Of a DNA stretch of 64,000 nucleotides, positions 1 through 11,667 are shown piece by piece. Position 1 is the first letter of the stretch, and each line of letters opens with the position of its first letter. The position numbers and the translations under genes are program-made. This DNA is from Hemicordylus capensis (Eukaryota > Chordata > Lepidosauria > Squamata > Cordylidae). The notes under the pieces were generated by a model. It had not been told where the DNA came from, ran no database searches, and worked only from the letters and a program-made list of their open reading frames with translations. The stretch covers positions 5,420,501 through 5,484,500 of the forward strand of contig NC_069669.1 of NCBI RefSeq assembly GCF_027244095.1, given 5' to 3'.

Positions 1-1222
1 TAGCATATAGAAATAATGAAAAAAGTATATCCATAATAAAAGCCTGAAACCCCAGAAAGCACAGAATTTATTCCTCAAAGCAGTCCCTAAGATGGCTTGG
101 CTGTAGCCCCTCACAGCCAGATTGGATGCCCTGACACACATTGCTCAGAGCAGCCCACAAAGGAGCTAGAACATGACTTGCTTATATGGACTCCATGTTT
201 TTGCTTTGAATAACCCTTAATTTAGCTAGAGAATAGCTTTCTCATTCTAGACTGTATCGCATTGTTCTACATGGCCTCACTAAGTAGCAGTGTGCCTTTC
301 TCCTAGATCTTACACTTTCCCTCTAAGGATCCCCTCATTTAGCTGGTGAGTGTTGATGTACAAACCTTTCTGTGTTTACTTTTCATGCTCTGAATATTGG
401 TGAGATGGCATATCTGACTTGCACAGATGATCAGCTTGGTCTGCCCTGCTGATGGAGGAAGCAAGGATAGTGGAAATGCAGCATCCTTGACCTCTTCAAG
501 CAGTGTGGTGTGCTGACCAGGCTTGGCTGGCTGAAGGGACATGGTGATAAGGCAAGGGAACAAGTCCTGAAGGATTAAGATTTGAGGTTTGGTTCTCCTT
601 CTTTATTTATGACATTTATATGCTGCTCTGTCCAAACAGGTCTCAGTGTCTCAATCGTGGATCGGGCTCCTTGATGAACAAAGATGTTCTTCAATAAACC
701 ATTCAAAAGAAAGTAAAGAGTAAAGGTCTTAAAACTTATGAAGCTTTTTTTGTTGTTGTTTAGGAGGAAAAGGGGAGAAAAGACAAAGCAGTACAGAAGG
801 AGGAAGAAAAACAAGCAGAAACGAGAAACAAGAGGAATAAAAAAGGAAGAAATAGGAGGAGGGATTGATTTTAAAGATGCTTGACAGAAGAATCAGGCAG
901 GTTCTGCTTCTACAAACTAGAAGGCTTAATTGCTGACTTCCTCTCTGCCATGCATAACTCCTGAGTTCCTGGAGCCTGGCTTGATTGTGCTGGACTCAAG
1001 GTACTTAAGAACCTATGAAAATGTGGGAACATGTCCTTGGTGGCCATACACGTGGGAGACTCTAACAGGGCTGGTGTGTGGCTATCTACTGCAGGACTTC
1101 ACGTCTTGGCCCTGGGGAGACCTACAATTGTGGGAGCGTGGCCTCTTTTTGATTATTACTATTATTACATTTCTAGCCCGCTCTTCTTCCCAGGAGCTCT
1201 TCTAGCCCGCTCTTCTTCCCAG
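1..1222 (+). repeat. Macrosatellite leader segment, copy 1
   Basis: AT-richer 1.2-kb segment that opens each 7,394-bp higher-order unit. The same sequence restarts at 7395 and at about 59142. Inside it (about 180-290 and 430-560) are decayed versions of the array's own subrepeat, for example a 'ggactccatgtttttgcttt' stretch matching the younger 'ggacttcatgtctttgcact'. It is therefore an old diverged part of the same repeat, not unrelated DNA. A purine-rich run lies at about 760-880. The window begins exactly at the unit boundary, so what lies upstream is unknown. Confidence 0.85.
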
Positions 1223-4200
1223 GGTCCTCCAGAAGCCCTTCTAAAGATGGGAAAGTGTCAAGCTCTGGAAAGTGACGAGGCTTTTTTCCTTTCTTTAGAA
1301 GGCAACGGGGGAGCAAGGACAGAAGAAAGAGGTGCAGAAGGAGGAAGAGGAACAAGCAGGAAGGCGCCAGCGGAGGAGACGTGAAAAGAAGCAGGAGGAG
1401 ACCGGCTCTCCAGGAGCTTAGCAGAAGAAACGGGCAGGCTGTGCTTCCACCGGGCGGACGGCTTCATTTCGCTCCCTCTCTCGGCCACTGATCACTCTGC
1501 GTGGGGCTGCAGCTGGCCTTGCAGCGTGGCATTCCTGGTGCTGGACTTCATGTCTTTGCACTCAGGAGCCCTGACAGGGGTGGGAGTGCGGCCTTCTCAG
1601 GCCGCCCTGAATCTCTCTGCACCGAGTCCCTTGCCATTGGGTGGGAGGTGGCTTGCTCCTGCTGGACCTGAAGTATGTGCGCTGAGCCGCCCCTGGATGG
1701 GACTGGGGGTATTGCTTTTTCGCGCCACTGCTTTCTGTATGTGCGCTGAGCTGCCCCTGGGTAGGCTGGCCTGGGGGTGTTGCTTCCTCGCGCCGAGCCT
1801 TAGAGGTATGTGCGCTGAGCCGCCCCTGGTCGGGGCTGGGGGCGTTAGCTTTCTCACGCCGAGCTTGATGCCATGTGCGCTGAGCCTGCCCCTGGCTGGG
1901 CTCAGCTTGGGGGTGTTGCTTCCTCTCGCGCCGAGCCTTCGGGTATGTGCGCTGAGCCGCCCCGGGCTGGGGCTGGGAGCGTTGCTTTGTGCTGCCAGGC
2001 CTTATGTCTCTGCACTGAGCCGCCCCAGTGAGGGCTGGGGGCGTTGCTTCCTCTCGCCACGAGCTTCACGTCTTTGCTCTGAGAAGCCCCTCATTTGGCC
2101 AGGGGGTGGCTCTCTCCAAGCCTTGCTGCCTGACTTTGCCCTTCATGCTCCCAGTGGTGTTGAGCTGGCCACTCCGGCCTGCCCACGGAGCAAGCTCGGG
2201 ACGGTAGAAGTGTGGCCTCCCGGACCTCTTCCAGCAGCAGCAGCAGCCTCTGCTGGCTGAAGGCACACGCCTGACGCTTGGTGTGCTCACGCTCCTCCTT
2301 GGCTTGGGCTCTTGCGTGAGCAGGGCTGCTCCTCAAGAAGGCCTTCTGAAGAGGGAAAAGAGTCAAGAGCTGCGAGAAGCTGATCTCTTGCCTTGGGAGG
2401 CAAAGGAGAGAAAGGGCAGAAGAAAGAAGTGCCGCAGGCTGGCGAAAGAGAAGCCGCAAGGAGCAACAGGAGGAGACCTGGACGGGGAAGAAGGAGGCGG
2501 AGAAGACTGGCTCTCAAGCAGCTTCACAGAAGGAAGAAGGGGGAGCTTCCGCTCCCACCAGCTGGAGGGCCTCATTGCTGCCCTTCTCTCTGCTCCGTCT
2601 CCCTGAGTAGCCACTGGTTTGGGAGGGGCGTGGACAGAACAGGATGGACTCGGTGTCCATCCGCTCAGTGGCCCTTTCTTGAACTGGGCTGCGGCTTTCT
2701 TGTGCTGGACTTCATGTCTCTGCACTTGGGGAGCCCTACAAATAGTGAGAGGGTGGCCCTCATAGGGGCCATCCAAGGGGCAGCCCCTATTTCAGCTGAG
2801 GTGTGGCTTTCTCGGGCTGGACTTTATGTCTTTGCACTGGGGAACCCTACGACTGTGGGAGCGTGGCCTTCTTGGTGTCTGTATACTGGAGAAGCCCGGA
2901 TTGGTCTGGGGAGTGGCCTTCTCGTGCTGGACTTTACGTCTTTGCACTGGGGAGCCCTACAAATAGTGAGAGGGTGGCCCTCATAGGTGCCATCCAAGGG
3001 GCAGCCCCTATTTCAGCTGAGGTGTGGCTTTCTCGGGCTGGACTTTATGTCTTTGCACTGGGGAGCCCTACGACTGTGGGAAGTGTCTGTATACTGGAGA
3101 ACTCCTGATTTGTCTGGGGGCGTGTTTCTCGTGCTGGACTTCACGTCTCTGCACTGGGGAGCCCTACAAATAGTGAGAGGGTGGCCCTTGTAGGGGCCGT
3201 ACACGGAGCAGCCCCCATTTCGGCTGAGGTGTGGCTTTCTCGTGCTGGACTTTATGTCTTTGCACTGGGGAGCCCTACGACTGTGGGAAGTGTCTGTATA
3301 CTGGAGAAGCCCGGATTGGTCTGGGGAGTGGCCTTCTCGTGCTGGACTTCACGTCTCTGCACTGGGGAGCCCTACAAATAGTGAGAGGGTGGCCCTCGTA
3401 GGGGCCGTACACGGAGCAGCCCCCATTTCGGCTGAGGTGTGGCTTTCTCGTGCTGGACTTCACGTCTTTGCACTGCGGAGCCCTACAATTGTGGGAGCGT
3501 GGCCTCTTTTTGATTATTATTATTTTGACATTTCTAGCCCGCTCTTCTTCCCAGGAGCCCAAAGCGGTGTACTGCATACTTGTTTCCCCCCCTCCCACAA
3601 CAACCCTGTGAGTAGGTTAGGCTGAGAGAGAAGCGACTGGCCCAGAGTCACCCAGCTAGTAGCATGGCTGAATGGGGATTTGGACTCGAGTCTCCCCGGT
3701 CCTAGTAAACTAGGGAACCCCTGATTTGGCTGTGGTGCCGGTTTCACGTGCTGGACTTCACGTCTTTGCACTGGGGAGCCCTACAATGGTAAGAGTATGG
3801 CCATCGTAGTGGCTGTATACTGGGGACCCCCGATTTGGCTGGGGAGCGGCTTTCTCATGCTGGACTTCACGTCCTGGCCCTGGGGAGCCCCGAAAGAGGT
3901 GGGAGTATGTCCTCCCCAGACGAGCCTGAGTGTCTGTATGCTGCGTGGCTGCTCATTTATCCGCAGGGTGCCGTTCCTCGCTGCGTGACTTTGCCCTTCA
4001 TCTTGCAAGTGGTGATGAGTTGGCATCTCCCAACTGCCCCGTCCCTAGTCTTCAGCTTGGCGCGCCCTGCCCACGGAGAAAGCCAGGGACGGTGGAAGTG
4101 CGGCATCCATGACCTCTTCAAGCAGCGTGGTGTGCCGAGGAGCGGGCCCTGCTGGCTGGCTGAAGAAGGCACACGGTGAGTGGTCTCCGGTCGGGCCGGA

Positions 4201-4273
4201 GACGCGGCCCGAAGCCTTGCGCTTTGAGGTCTCCTTCTCCTTGGCTTTTGCTCTTGGATGGACAGGGCTCCCG
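1223..4273 (+). repeat. Macrosatellite monomer (3.05 kb), copy 1a
   Basis: GC-rich monomer repeated at 4274 with an offset of 3,051 bp. In order it holds a purine-rich block (about 1300-1440); a block of about eight 63-bp subrepeats built on 'gtatgtgcgctgagccgccc' (about 1660-2100); a second purine-rich block (about 2330-2550); about eight alternating subrepeats of about 111 bp built on 'ctggacttcacgtctttgca' (about 2700-3500); and a unique-looking stretch (3530-3720) before the last subrepeats. The longest open frame (1526-2260, 244 codons) is one of several overlapping frames and is judged non-coding. Confidence 0.85.
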
Positions 4274-7200
4274 GGTCCTCCAGAAGCCCTTCTAAAGAGG
4301 GGAAAGTGTCAAGCTCTGGAAAGTGACGAGGCTTTTTCCCTTTCTTTAGAAGGCAACGGGGGAGCAAGGACAGAAGAAAGAGGTGCAGGAGGAGGAAGAG
4401 GAACAAGCAGGAAGGCGCCAGCGGAGGAGACGTGAAAAGAAGCAGGAGGAGACCGGCTCTCCAGGAGCTTAGCAGAAGAAACGGGCAGGCTGTGCTTCCA
4501 CCGGGCGGACGGCTTCATTTCGCTCCCTCTCTGGGCCACTGATCACTCTGCGTGGGGCTGCAGCTGGCCCTGCAGCGTGGCATTCCTGGTGCTGGACTTC
4601 ATGTCTTTGCACTCAGGAGCCCTGACAGGGGTGGGAGTGCGGCCTTCTCAGGCCGCCCTGAATCTCTCTGCACCGAGTCCCTTGCCATTGGGTGGGAGGT
4701 GGCTTGCTCCTGCTGGACCTGAAGTATGTGTGCTGAGCCGCCCCTGGATGGGACTGGGGGTATTGCTTTTTCGCGCCACTGCTTTCTGTATGTGCGCTGA
4801 GCTGCCCCTGGGTAGGCTGGCCTGGGGGTGTTGCTTCCTCGCGCCGAGCCTTAGAGGTATGTGCGCTGAGCCGCCCCTGGTCGGGGCTGGGGGCGTTAGC
4901 TTTCTCACGCCGAGCTTGATGCCATGTGCGCTGAGCCTGCCCCTGGCTGGGCTCAGCTTGGGGGTGTTGCTTCCTCTCGCGCCGAGCCTTCGGGTATGTG
5001 CGCTGAGCCGCCCCGGGCTGGGGCTGGGAGCGTTGCTTTGTGCTGCCAGGCCTTATGTCTCTGCACTGAGCCGCCCCAGTGAGGGCTGGGGGCGTTGCTT
5101 CCTCTCGCCACGAGCTTCACGTCTTTGCTCTGAGAAGCCCCTCATTTGGCCAGGGGGTGGCTCTCTCCAAGCCTTGCTGCCTGACTTTGCCCTTCATGCT
5201 CCCAGTGGTGTTGAGCTGGCCACTCCGGCCTGCCCACGGAGCAAGCTCGGGACGGTAGAAGTGTGGCCTCCCGGACCTCTTCCAGCAGCAGCAGCAGCCT
5301 CTGCTGGCTGAAGGCACACGCCTGACGCTTGGTGTGCTCACGCTCCTCCTTGGCTTGGGCTCTTGCGTGAGCAGGGCTGCTCCTCAAGAAGGCCTTCTGA
5401 AGAGGGAAAAGAGTCAAGAGCTGCGAGAAGCTGATCTCTTGCCTTGGGAGGCAAAGGAGAGAAAGGGCAGAAGAAAGAAGTGCCGCAGGCTGGCGAAAGA
5501 GAAGCCGCAAGGAGCAACAGGAGGAGACCTGGACGGGGAAGAAGGAGGCGGAGAAGACTGGCTCTCAAGCAGCTTCACAGAAGGAAGAAGGGGGAGATTC
5601 CGCTCCCACCAGCTGGAGGGCCTCATTGCTGCCCTTCTCTCTGCTCTGTCTCCCTGAGTGGAGGATGATTTACCTGGAGCCTGGCTGCTTCAGGAGGCTT
5701 GGGATGTCCCTGCCCTGAGTAGCCACTGGTTTGGGAGGGGCGTGGACAGAACAGGATGGACTCGGTGTCCATCCGCTCAGTGGCCCTTTCTTGAACTGGG
5801 CTGCGGCTTTCTCGTGCTGGACTTCATGTCTCTGCACTTGGGGAGCCCTACAAATAGTGAGAGGGTGGCCCTCATAGGGGCCATCCAAGGGGCAGCCCCT
5901 ATTTCAGCTGAGGTGTGGCTTTCTCGGGCTGGACTTTATGTCTTTGCACTGGGGAGCCCTACGACTGTGGGAGCGTGGCCTTCTTGGTGTCTGTATACTG
6001 GAGAAGCCCGGATTGGTCTGGGGAGTGGCCTTCTCGTGCTGGACTTTACGTCTTTGCACTGGGGAGCCCTACAAATAGTGAGAGGGTGGCCCTCATAGGT
6101 GCCATCCAAGGGGCAGCCCCTATTTCAGCTGAGGTGTGGCTTTCTCGGGCTGGACTTTATGTCTTTGCACTGGGGAGCCCTACGACTGTGGGAAGTGTCT
6201 GTATACTGGAGAAGCCCGGATTGGTCTGGGGAGTGGCCTTCTCGTGCTGGACTTCACGTCTCTGCACTGGGGAGCCCTTCAAATAGTGAGAGGGTGGCCC
6301 TTGTAGGGGCCGTACACGGAGCAGCCCCCATTTCGGCTGAGGTGTGGCTTTCTCGTGCTGGACTTTATGTCTTTGCACTGGGGAGCCCTACGACTGGGAA
6401 GTGTCTGTATACTGGAGAAGCCCGGATTGGTCTGGGGAGTGGCCTTCTCGTGCTGGACTTCACGTCTCTGCACTGGGGAGCCCTACAAATAGTGAGAGGG
6501 TGGCCCTCGTAGGGGCCGTACACGGAGCAGACCCCATTTCGGCTGAGGTGTGGCTTTCTCGTGCTGGACTTCACGTCTTTGCACTGCGGAGCCCTACAAT
6601 TGTGGGAGCGTGGCCTCTTTTTGATTATTATTATTTTGACATTTCTAGCCTGCTCTTCTTCCCAGGAGCCCAAAGCGGTGTACTGCATACTTGTTTCCCC
6701 CCCGTCCCACAACAACCCTGTGAGTAGGTTAGGCTGAGAGAGAAGCGACTGGCCCAGAGTCACCCAGCTAGTAGCATGGCTGAATGGGGATTTGGACTCG
6801 AGTCTCCCCGGTCCTAGTAAACTAGGGAACCCCTGATTTGGCTGTGGTGCCGGTTTCACGTGCTGGACTTCACGTCTTTGCACTGGGGAGCCCTACAATG
6901 GTAAGAGTATGGCCATCGTAGTGGCTGTATACTGGGGACCCTCGATTTGGCCGGAGAGCGGCTTTCTCATGCTGGACTTCACGTCCTGGCCCTGGGGAGC
7001 CCCAAAAGAGGTGGGAGTATGTCCTCCCCAGACGAGCCTGAGTGTCTGTATGCTGCGTGGCTGCTCATTTATCCGCAGGGTGCCGTTCCTCGCTGCGTGA
7101 CTTTGCCCTTCATCTTGCAAGTGGTGATGAGTTGGCATCTCCCAACTGCCCCGTCCCTAGTCTTCAGCTTGGCGCGCCCTGCCCACGGAGAAAGCCAGGG

Positions 7201-7390
7201 ACGGTGGAAGTGCGGCATCCATGACCCCTTCAAGCAGCGTGGTGTGCCGAGGAGCGGGCCCTGCTGGCTGGCTGAAGAAGGCACACGGTGAGTGGTCTCC
7301 GGTCGGGCCGGGAGACGCGGCCCGAAGCCTTGCGCTTTGAGGTCTCCTTCTCCTTGGCTTGGGCTCTTGGATGGACAGGGCTCCCGGGTC
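4274..7390 (+). repeat. Macrosatellite monomer (3.1 kb), copy 1b
   Basis: Second monomer of the first higher-order unit, in the same order and orientation as 1223-4273 and nearly identical over most of its length. It carries about 40 extra bases near 5658-5716 and a different number and arrangement of the 111-bp subrepeats. It ends at 'ctcccgggtc' and passes directly into the next leader through the short string 'aaagtagcat', which also occurs at the leader boundary near 59137. Confidence 0.85.
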
Positions 7391-7394
7391 AAAG

Positions 7395-8616
7395 TAGCAT
7401 ATAGAAATAATGAAAAAAGTATATCCATAATAAAAGCCTGAAACCCCAGAAAGCACAGAATTTATTCCTCAAAGCAGTCCCTAAGATGGCTTGGCTGTAG
7501 CCCCTCACAGCCAGATTGGATGCCCTGACACACATTGCTCAGAGCAGCCCACAAAGGAGCTAGAACATGACTTGCTTATATGGACTCCATGTTTTTGCTT
7601 TGAATAACCCTTAATTTAGCTAGAGAATAGCTTTCTCATTCTAGACTGTATCGCATTGTTCTACATGGCCTCACTAAGTAGCAGTGTGCCTTTCTCCTAG
7701 ATCTTACACTTTCCCTCTAAGGATCCCCTCATTTAGCTGGTGAGTGTTGATGTACAAACCTTTCTGTGTTTACTTTTCATGCTCTGAATATTGGTGAGAT
7801 GGCATATCTGACTTGCACAGATGATCAGCTTGGTCTGCCCTGCTGATGGAGGAAGCAAGGATAGTGGAAATGCAGCATCCTTGACCTCTTCAAGCAGTGT
7901 GGTGTGCTGACCAGGCTTGGCTGGCTGAAGGGACATGGTGATAAGGCAAGGGAACAAGTCCTGAAGGATTAAGATTTGAGGTTTGGTTCTCCTTCTTTAT
8001 TTATGACATTTATATGCTGCTCTGTCCAAACAGGTCTCAGTGTCTCAATCGTGGATCGGGCTCCTTGATGAACAAAGATGTTCTTCAATAAACCATTCAA
8101 AAGAAAGTAAAGAGTAAAGGTCTTAAAACTTATGAAGCTTTTTTTGTTGTTGTTTAGGAGGAAAAGGGGAGAAAAGACAAAGCAGTACAGAAGGAGGAAG
8201 AAAAACAAGCAGAAACGAGAAACAAGAGGAATAAAAAAGGAAGAAATAGGAGGAGGGATTGATTTTAAAGATGCTTGACAGAAGAATCAGGCAGGTTCTG
8301 CTTCTACAAACTAGAAGGCTTAATTGCTGACTTCCTCTCTGCCATGCATAACTCCTGAGTTCCTGGAGCCTGGCTTGATTGTGCTGGACTCAAGGTACTT
8401 AAGAACCTATGAAAATGTGGGAACATGTCCTTGGTGGCCATACACGTGGGAGACTCTAACAGGGCTGGTGTGTGGCTATCTACTGCAGGACTTCACGTCT
8501 TGGCCCTGGGGAGACCTACAATTGTGGGAGCGTGGCCTCTTTTTGATTATTACTATTATTACATTTCTAGCCCGCTCTTCTTCCCAGGAGCTCTTCTAGC
8601 CCGCTCTTCTTCCCAG
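7395..8616 (+). repeat. Macrosatellite leader segment, copy 2
   Basis: Repeats 1-1222 at an offset of exactly 7,394 bp with no difference that I noticed. This makes the 7,394-bp higher-order period explicit. Confidence 0.85.
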
Positions 8617-11600
8617 GGTCCTCCAGAAGCCCTTCTAAAGATGGGAAAGTGTCAAGCTCTGGAAAGTGACGAGGCTTTTTTCCTTTCTTTAGAAGGCAAC
8701 GGGGGAGCAAGGACAGAAGAAAGAGGTGCAGAAGGAGGAAGAGGAACAAGCAGGAAGGCGCCAGCGGAGGAGACGTGAAAAGAAGCAGGAGGAGACCGGC
8801 TCTCCAGGAGCTTAGCAGAAGAAACGGGCAGGCTGTGCTTCCACCGGGCGGACGGCTTCATTTCGCTCCCTCTCTCGGCCACTGATCACTCTGCGTGGGG
8901 CTGCAGCTGGCCTTGCAGCGTGGCATTCCTGGTGCTGGACTTCATGTCTTTGCACTCAGGAGCCCTGACAGGGGTGGGAGTGCGGCCTTCTCAGGCCGCC
9001 CTGAATCTCTCTGCACCGAGTCCCTTGCCATTGGGTGGGAGGTGGCTTGCTCCTGCTGGACCTGAAGTATGTGCGCTGAGCCGCCCCTGGATGGGACTGG
9101 GGGTATTGCTTTTTCGCGCCACTGCTTTCTGTATGTGCGCTGAGCTGCCCCTGGGTAGGCTGGCCTGGGGGTGTTGCTTCCTCGCGCCGAGCCTTAGAGG
9201 TATGTGCGCTGAGCCGCCCCTGGTCGGGGCTGGGGGCGTTAGCTTTCTCACGCCGAGCTTGATGCCATGTGCGCTGAGCCTGCCCCTGGCTGGGCTCAGC
9301 TTGGGGGTGTTGCTTCCTCTCGCGCCGAGCCTTCGGGTATGTGCGCTGAGCCGCCCCGGGCTGGGGCTGGGAGCGTTGCTTTGTGCTGCCAGGCCTTATG
9401 TCTCTGCACTGAGCCGCCCCAGTGAGGGCTGGGGGCGTTGCTTCCTCTCGCCACGAGCTTCACGTCTTTGCTCTGAGAAGCCCCTCATTTGGCCAGGGGG
9501 TGGCTCTCTCCAAGCCTTGCTGCCTGACTTTGCCCTTCATGCTCCCAGTGGTGTTGAGCTGGCCACTCCGGCCTGCCCACGGAGCAAGCTCGGGACGGTA
9601 GAAGTGTGGCCTCCCGGACCTCTTCCAGCAGCAGCAGCAGCCTCTGCTGGCTGAAGGCACACGCCTGACGCTTGGTGTGCTCACGCTCCTCCTTGGCTTG
9701 GGCTCTTGCGTGAGCAGGGCTGCTCCTCAAGAAGGCCTTCTGAAGAGGGAAAAGAGTCAAGAGCTGCGAGAAGCTGATCTCTTGCCTTGGGAGGCAAAGG
9801 AGAGAAAGGGCAGAAGAAAGAAGTGCCGCAGGCTGGCGAAAGAGAAGCCGCAAGGAGCAACAGGAGGAGACCTGGACGGGGAAGAAGGAGGCGGAGAAGA
9901 CTGGCTCTCAAGCAGCTTCACAGAAGGAAGAAGGGGGAGCTTCCGCTCCCACCAGCTGGAGGGCCTCATTGCTGCCCTTCTCTCTGCTCCGTCTCCCTGA
10001 GTAGCCACTGGTTTGGGAGGGGCGTGGACAGAACAGGATGGACTCGGTGTCCATCCGCTCAGTGGCCCTTTCTTGAACTGGGCTGCGGCTTTCTTGTGCT
10101 GGACTTCATGTCTCTGCACTTGGGGAGCCCTACAAATAGTGAGAGGGTGGCCCTCATAGGGGCCATCCAAGGGGCAGCCCCTATTTCAGCTGAGGTGTGG
10201 CTTTCTCGGGCTGGACTTTATGTCTTTGCACTGGGGAACCCTACGACTGTGGGAGCGTGGCCTTCTTGGTGTCTGTATACTGGAGAAGCCCGGATTGGTC
10301 TGGGGAGTGGCCTTCTCGTGCTGGACTTTACGTCTTTGCACTGGGGAGCCCTACAAATAGTGAGAGGGTGGCCCTCATAGGTGCCATCCAAGGGGCAGCC
10401 CCTATTTCAGCTGAGGTGTGGCTTTCTCGGGCTGGACTTTATGTCTTTGCACTGGGGAGCCCTACGACTGTGGGAAGTGTCTGTATACTGGAGAACTCCT
10501 GATTTGTCTGGGGGCGTGTTTCTCGTGCTGGACTTCACGTCTCTGCACTGGGGAGCCCTACAAATAGTGAGAGGGTGGCCCTTGTAGGGGCCGTACACGG
10601 AGCAGCCCCCATTTCGGCTGAGGTGTGGCTTTCTCGTGCTGGACTTTATGTCTTTGCACTGGGGAGCCCTACGACTGTGGGAAGTGTCTGTATACTGGAG
10701 AAGCCCGGATTGGTCTGGGGAGTGGCCTTCTCGTGCTGGACTTCACGTCTCTGCACTGGGGAGCCCTACAAATAGTGAGAGGGTGGCCCTCGTAGGGGCC
10801 GTACACGGAGCAGCCCCCATTTCGGCTGAGGTGTGGCTTTCTCGTGCTGGACTTCACGTCTTTGCACTGCGGAGCCCTACAATTGTGGGAGCGTGGCCTC
10901 TTTTTGATTATTATTATTTTGACATTTCTAGCCCGCTCTTCTTCCCAGGAGCCCAAAGCGGTGTACTGCATACTTGTTTCCCCCCCTCCCACAACAACCC
11001 TGTGAGTAGGTTAGGCTGAGAGAGAAGCGACTGGCCCAGAGTCACCCAGCTAGTAGCATGGCTGAATGGGGATTTGGACTCGAGTCTCCCCGGTCCTAGT
11101 AAACTAGGGAACCCCTGATTTGGCTGTGGTGCCGGTTTCACGTGCTGGACTTCACGTCTTTGCACTGGGGAGCCCTACAATGGTAAGAGTATGGCCATCG
11201 TAGTGGCTGTATACTGGGGACCCCCGATTTGGCTGGGGAGCGGCTTTCTCATGCTGGACTTCACGTCCTGGCCCTGGGGAGCCCCGAAAGAGGTGGGAGT
11301 ATGTCCTCCCCAGACGAGCCTGAGTGTCTGTATGCTGCGTGGCTGCTCATTTATCCGCAGGGTGCCGTTCCTCGCTGCGTGACTTTGCCCTTCATCTTGC
11401 AAGTGGTGATGAGTTGGCATCTCCCAACTGCCCCGTCCCTAGTCTTCAGCTTGGCGCGCCCTGCCCACGGAGAAAGCCAGGGACGGTGGAAGTGCGGCAT
11501 CCATGACCTCTTCAAGCAGCGTGGTGTGCCGAGGAGCGGGCCCTGCTGGCTGGCTGAAGAAGGCACACGGTGAGTGGTCTCCGGTCGGGCCGGAGACGCG

Positions 11601-11667
11601 GCCCGAAGCCTTGCGCTTTGAGGTCTCCTTCTCCTTGGCTTTTGCTCTTGGATGGACAGGGCTCCCG
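8617..11667 (+). repeat. Macrosatellite monomer, copy 2a
   Basis: Repeats 1223-4273 at the 7,394-bp offset. The conceptual translations I compared are identical to those of copy 1a, so sequence identity must be very high. This fits recent duplication, gene conversion, or an assembly duplication. Confidence 0.85.

Noticed and set aside
1526-2260. 244-codon open frame, repeated intact in five monomers
   Set aside because: It lies wholly in GC-rich 63-bp subrepeats that are open in several frames and on both strands. It has no recognisable domain, and its conservation follows from the recent amplification of the whole unit.
2393-2986. 197-codon frame with basic start (KGEKGQKKEV)
   Set aside because: The basic part is the translation of a purine-rich tract and the rest is subrepeat. 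Overlapping frames on the other strand are equally long.
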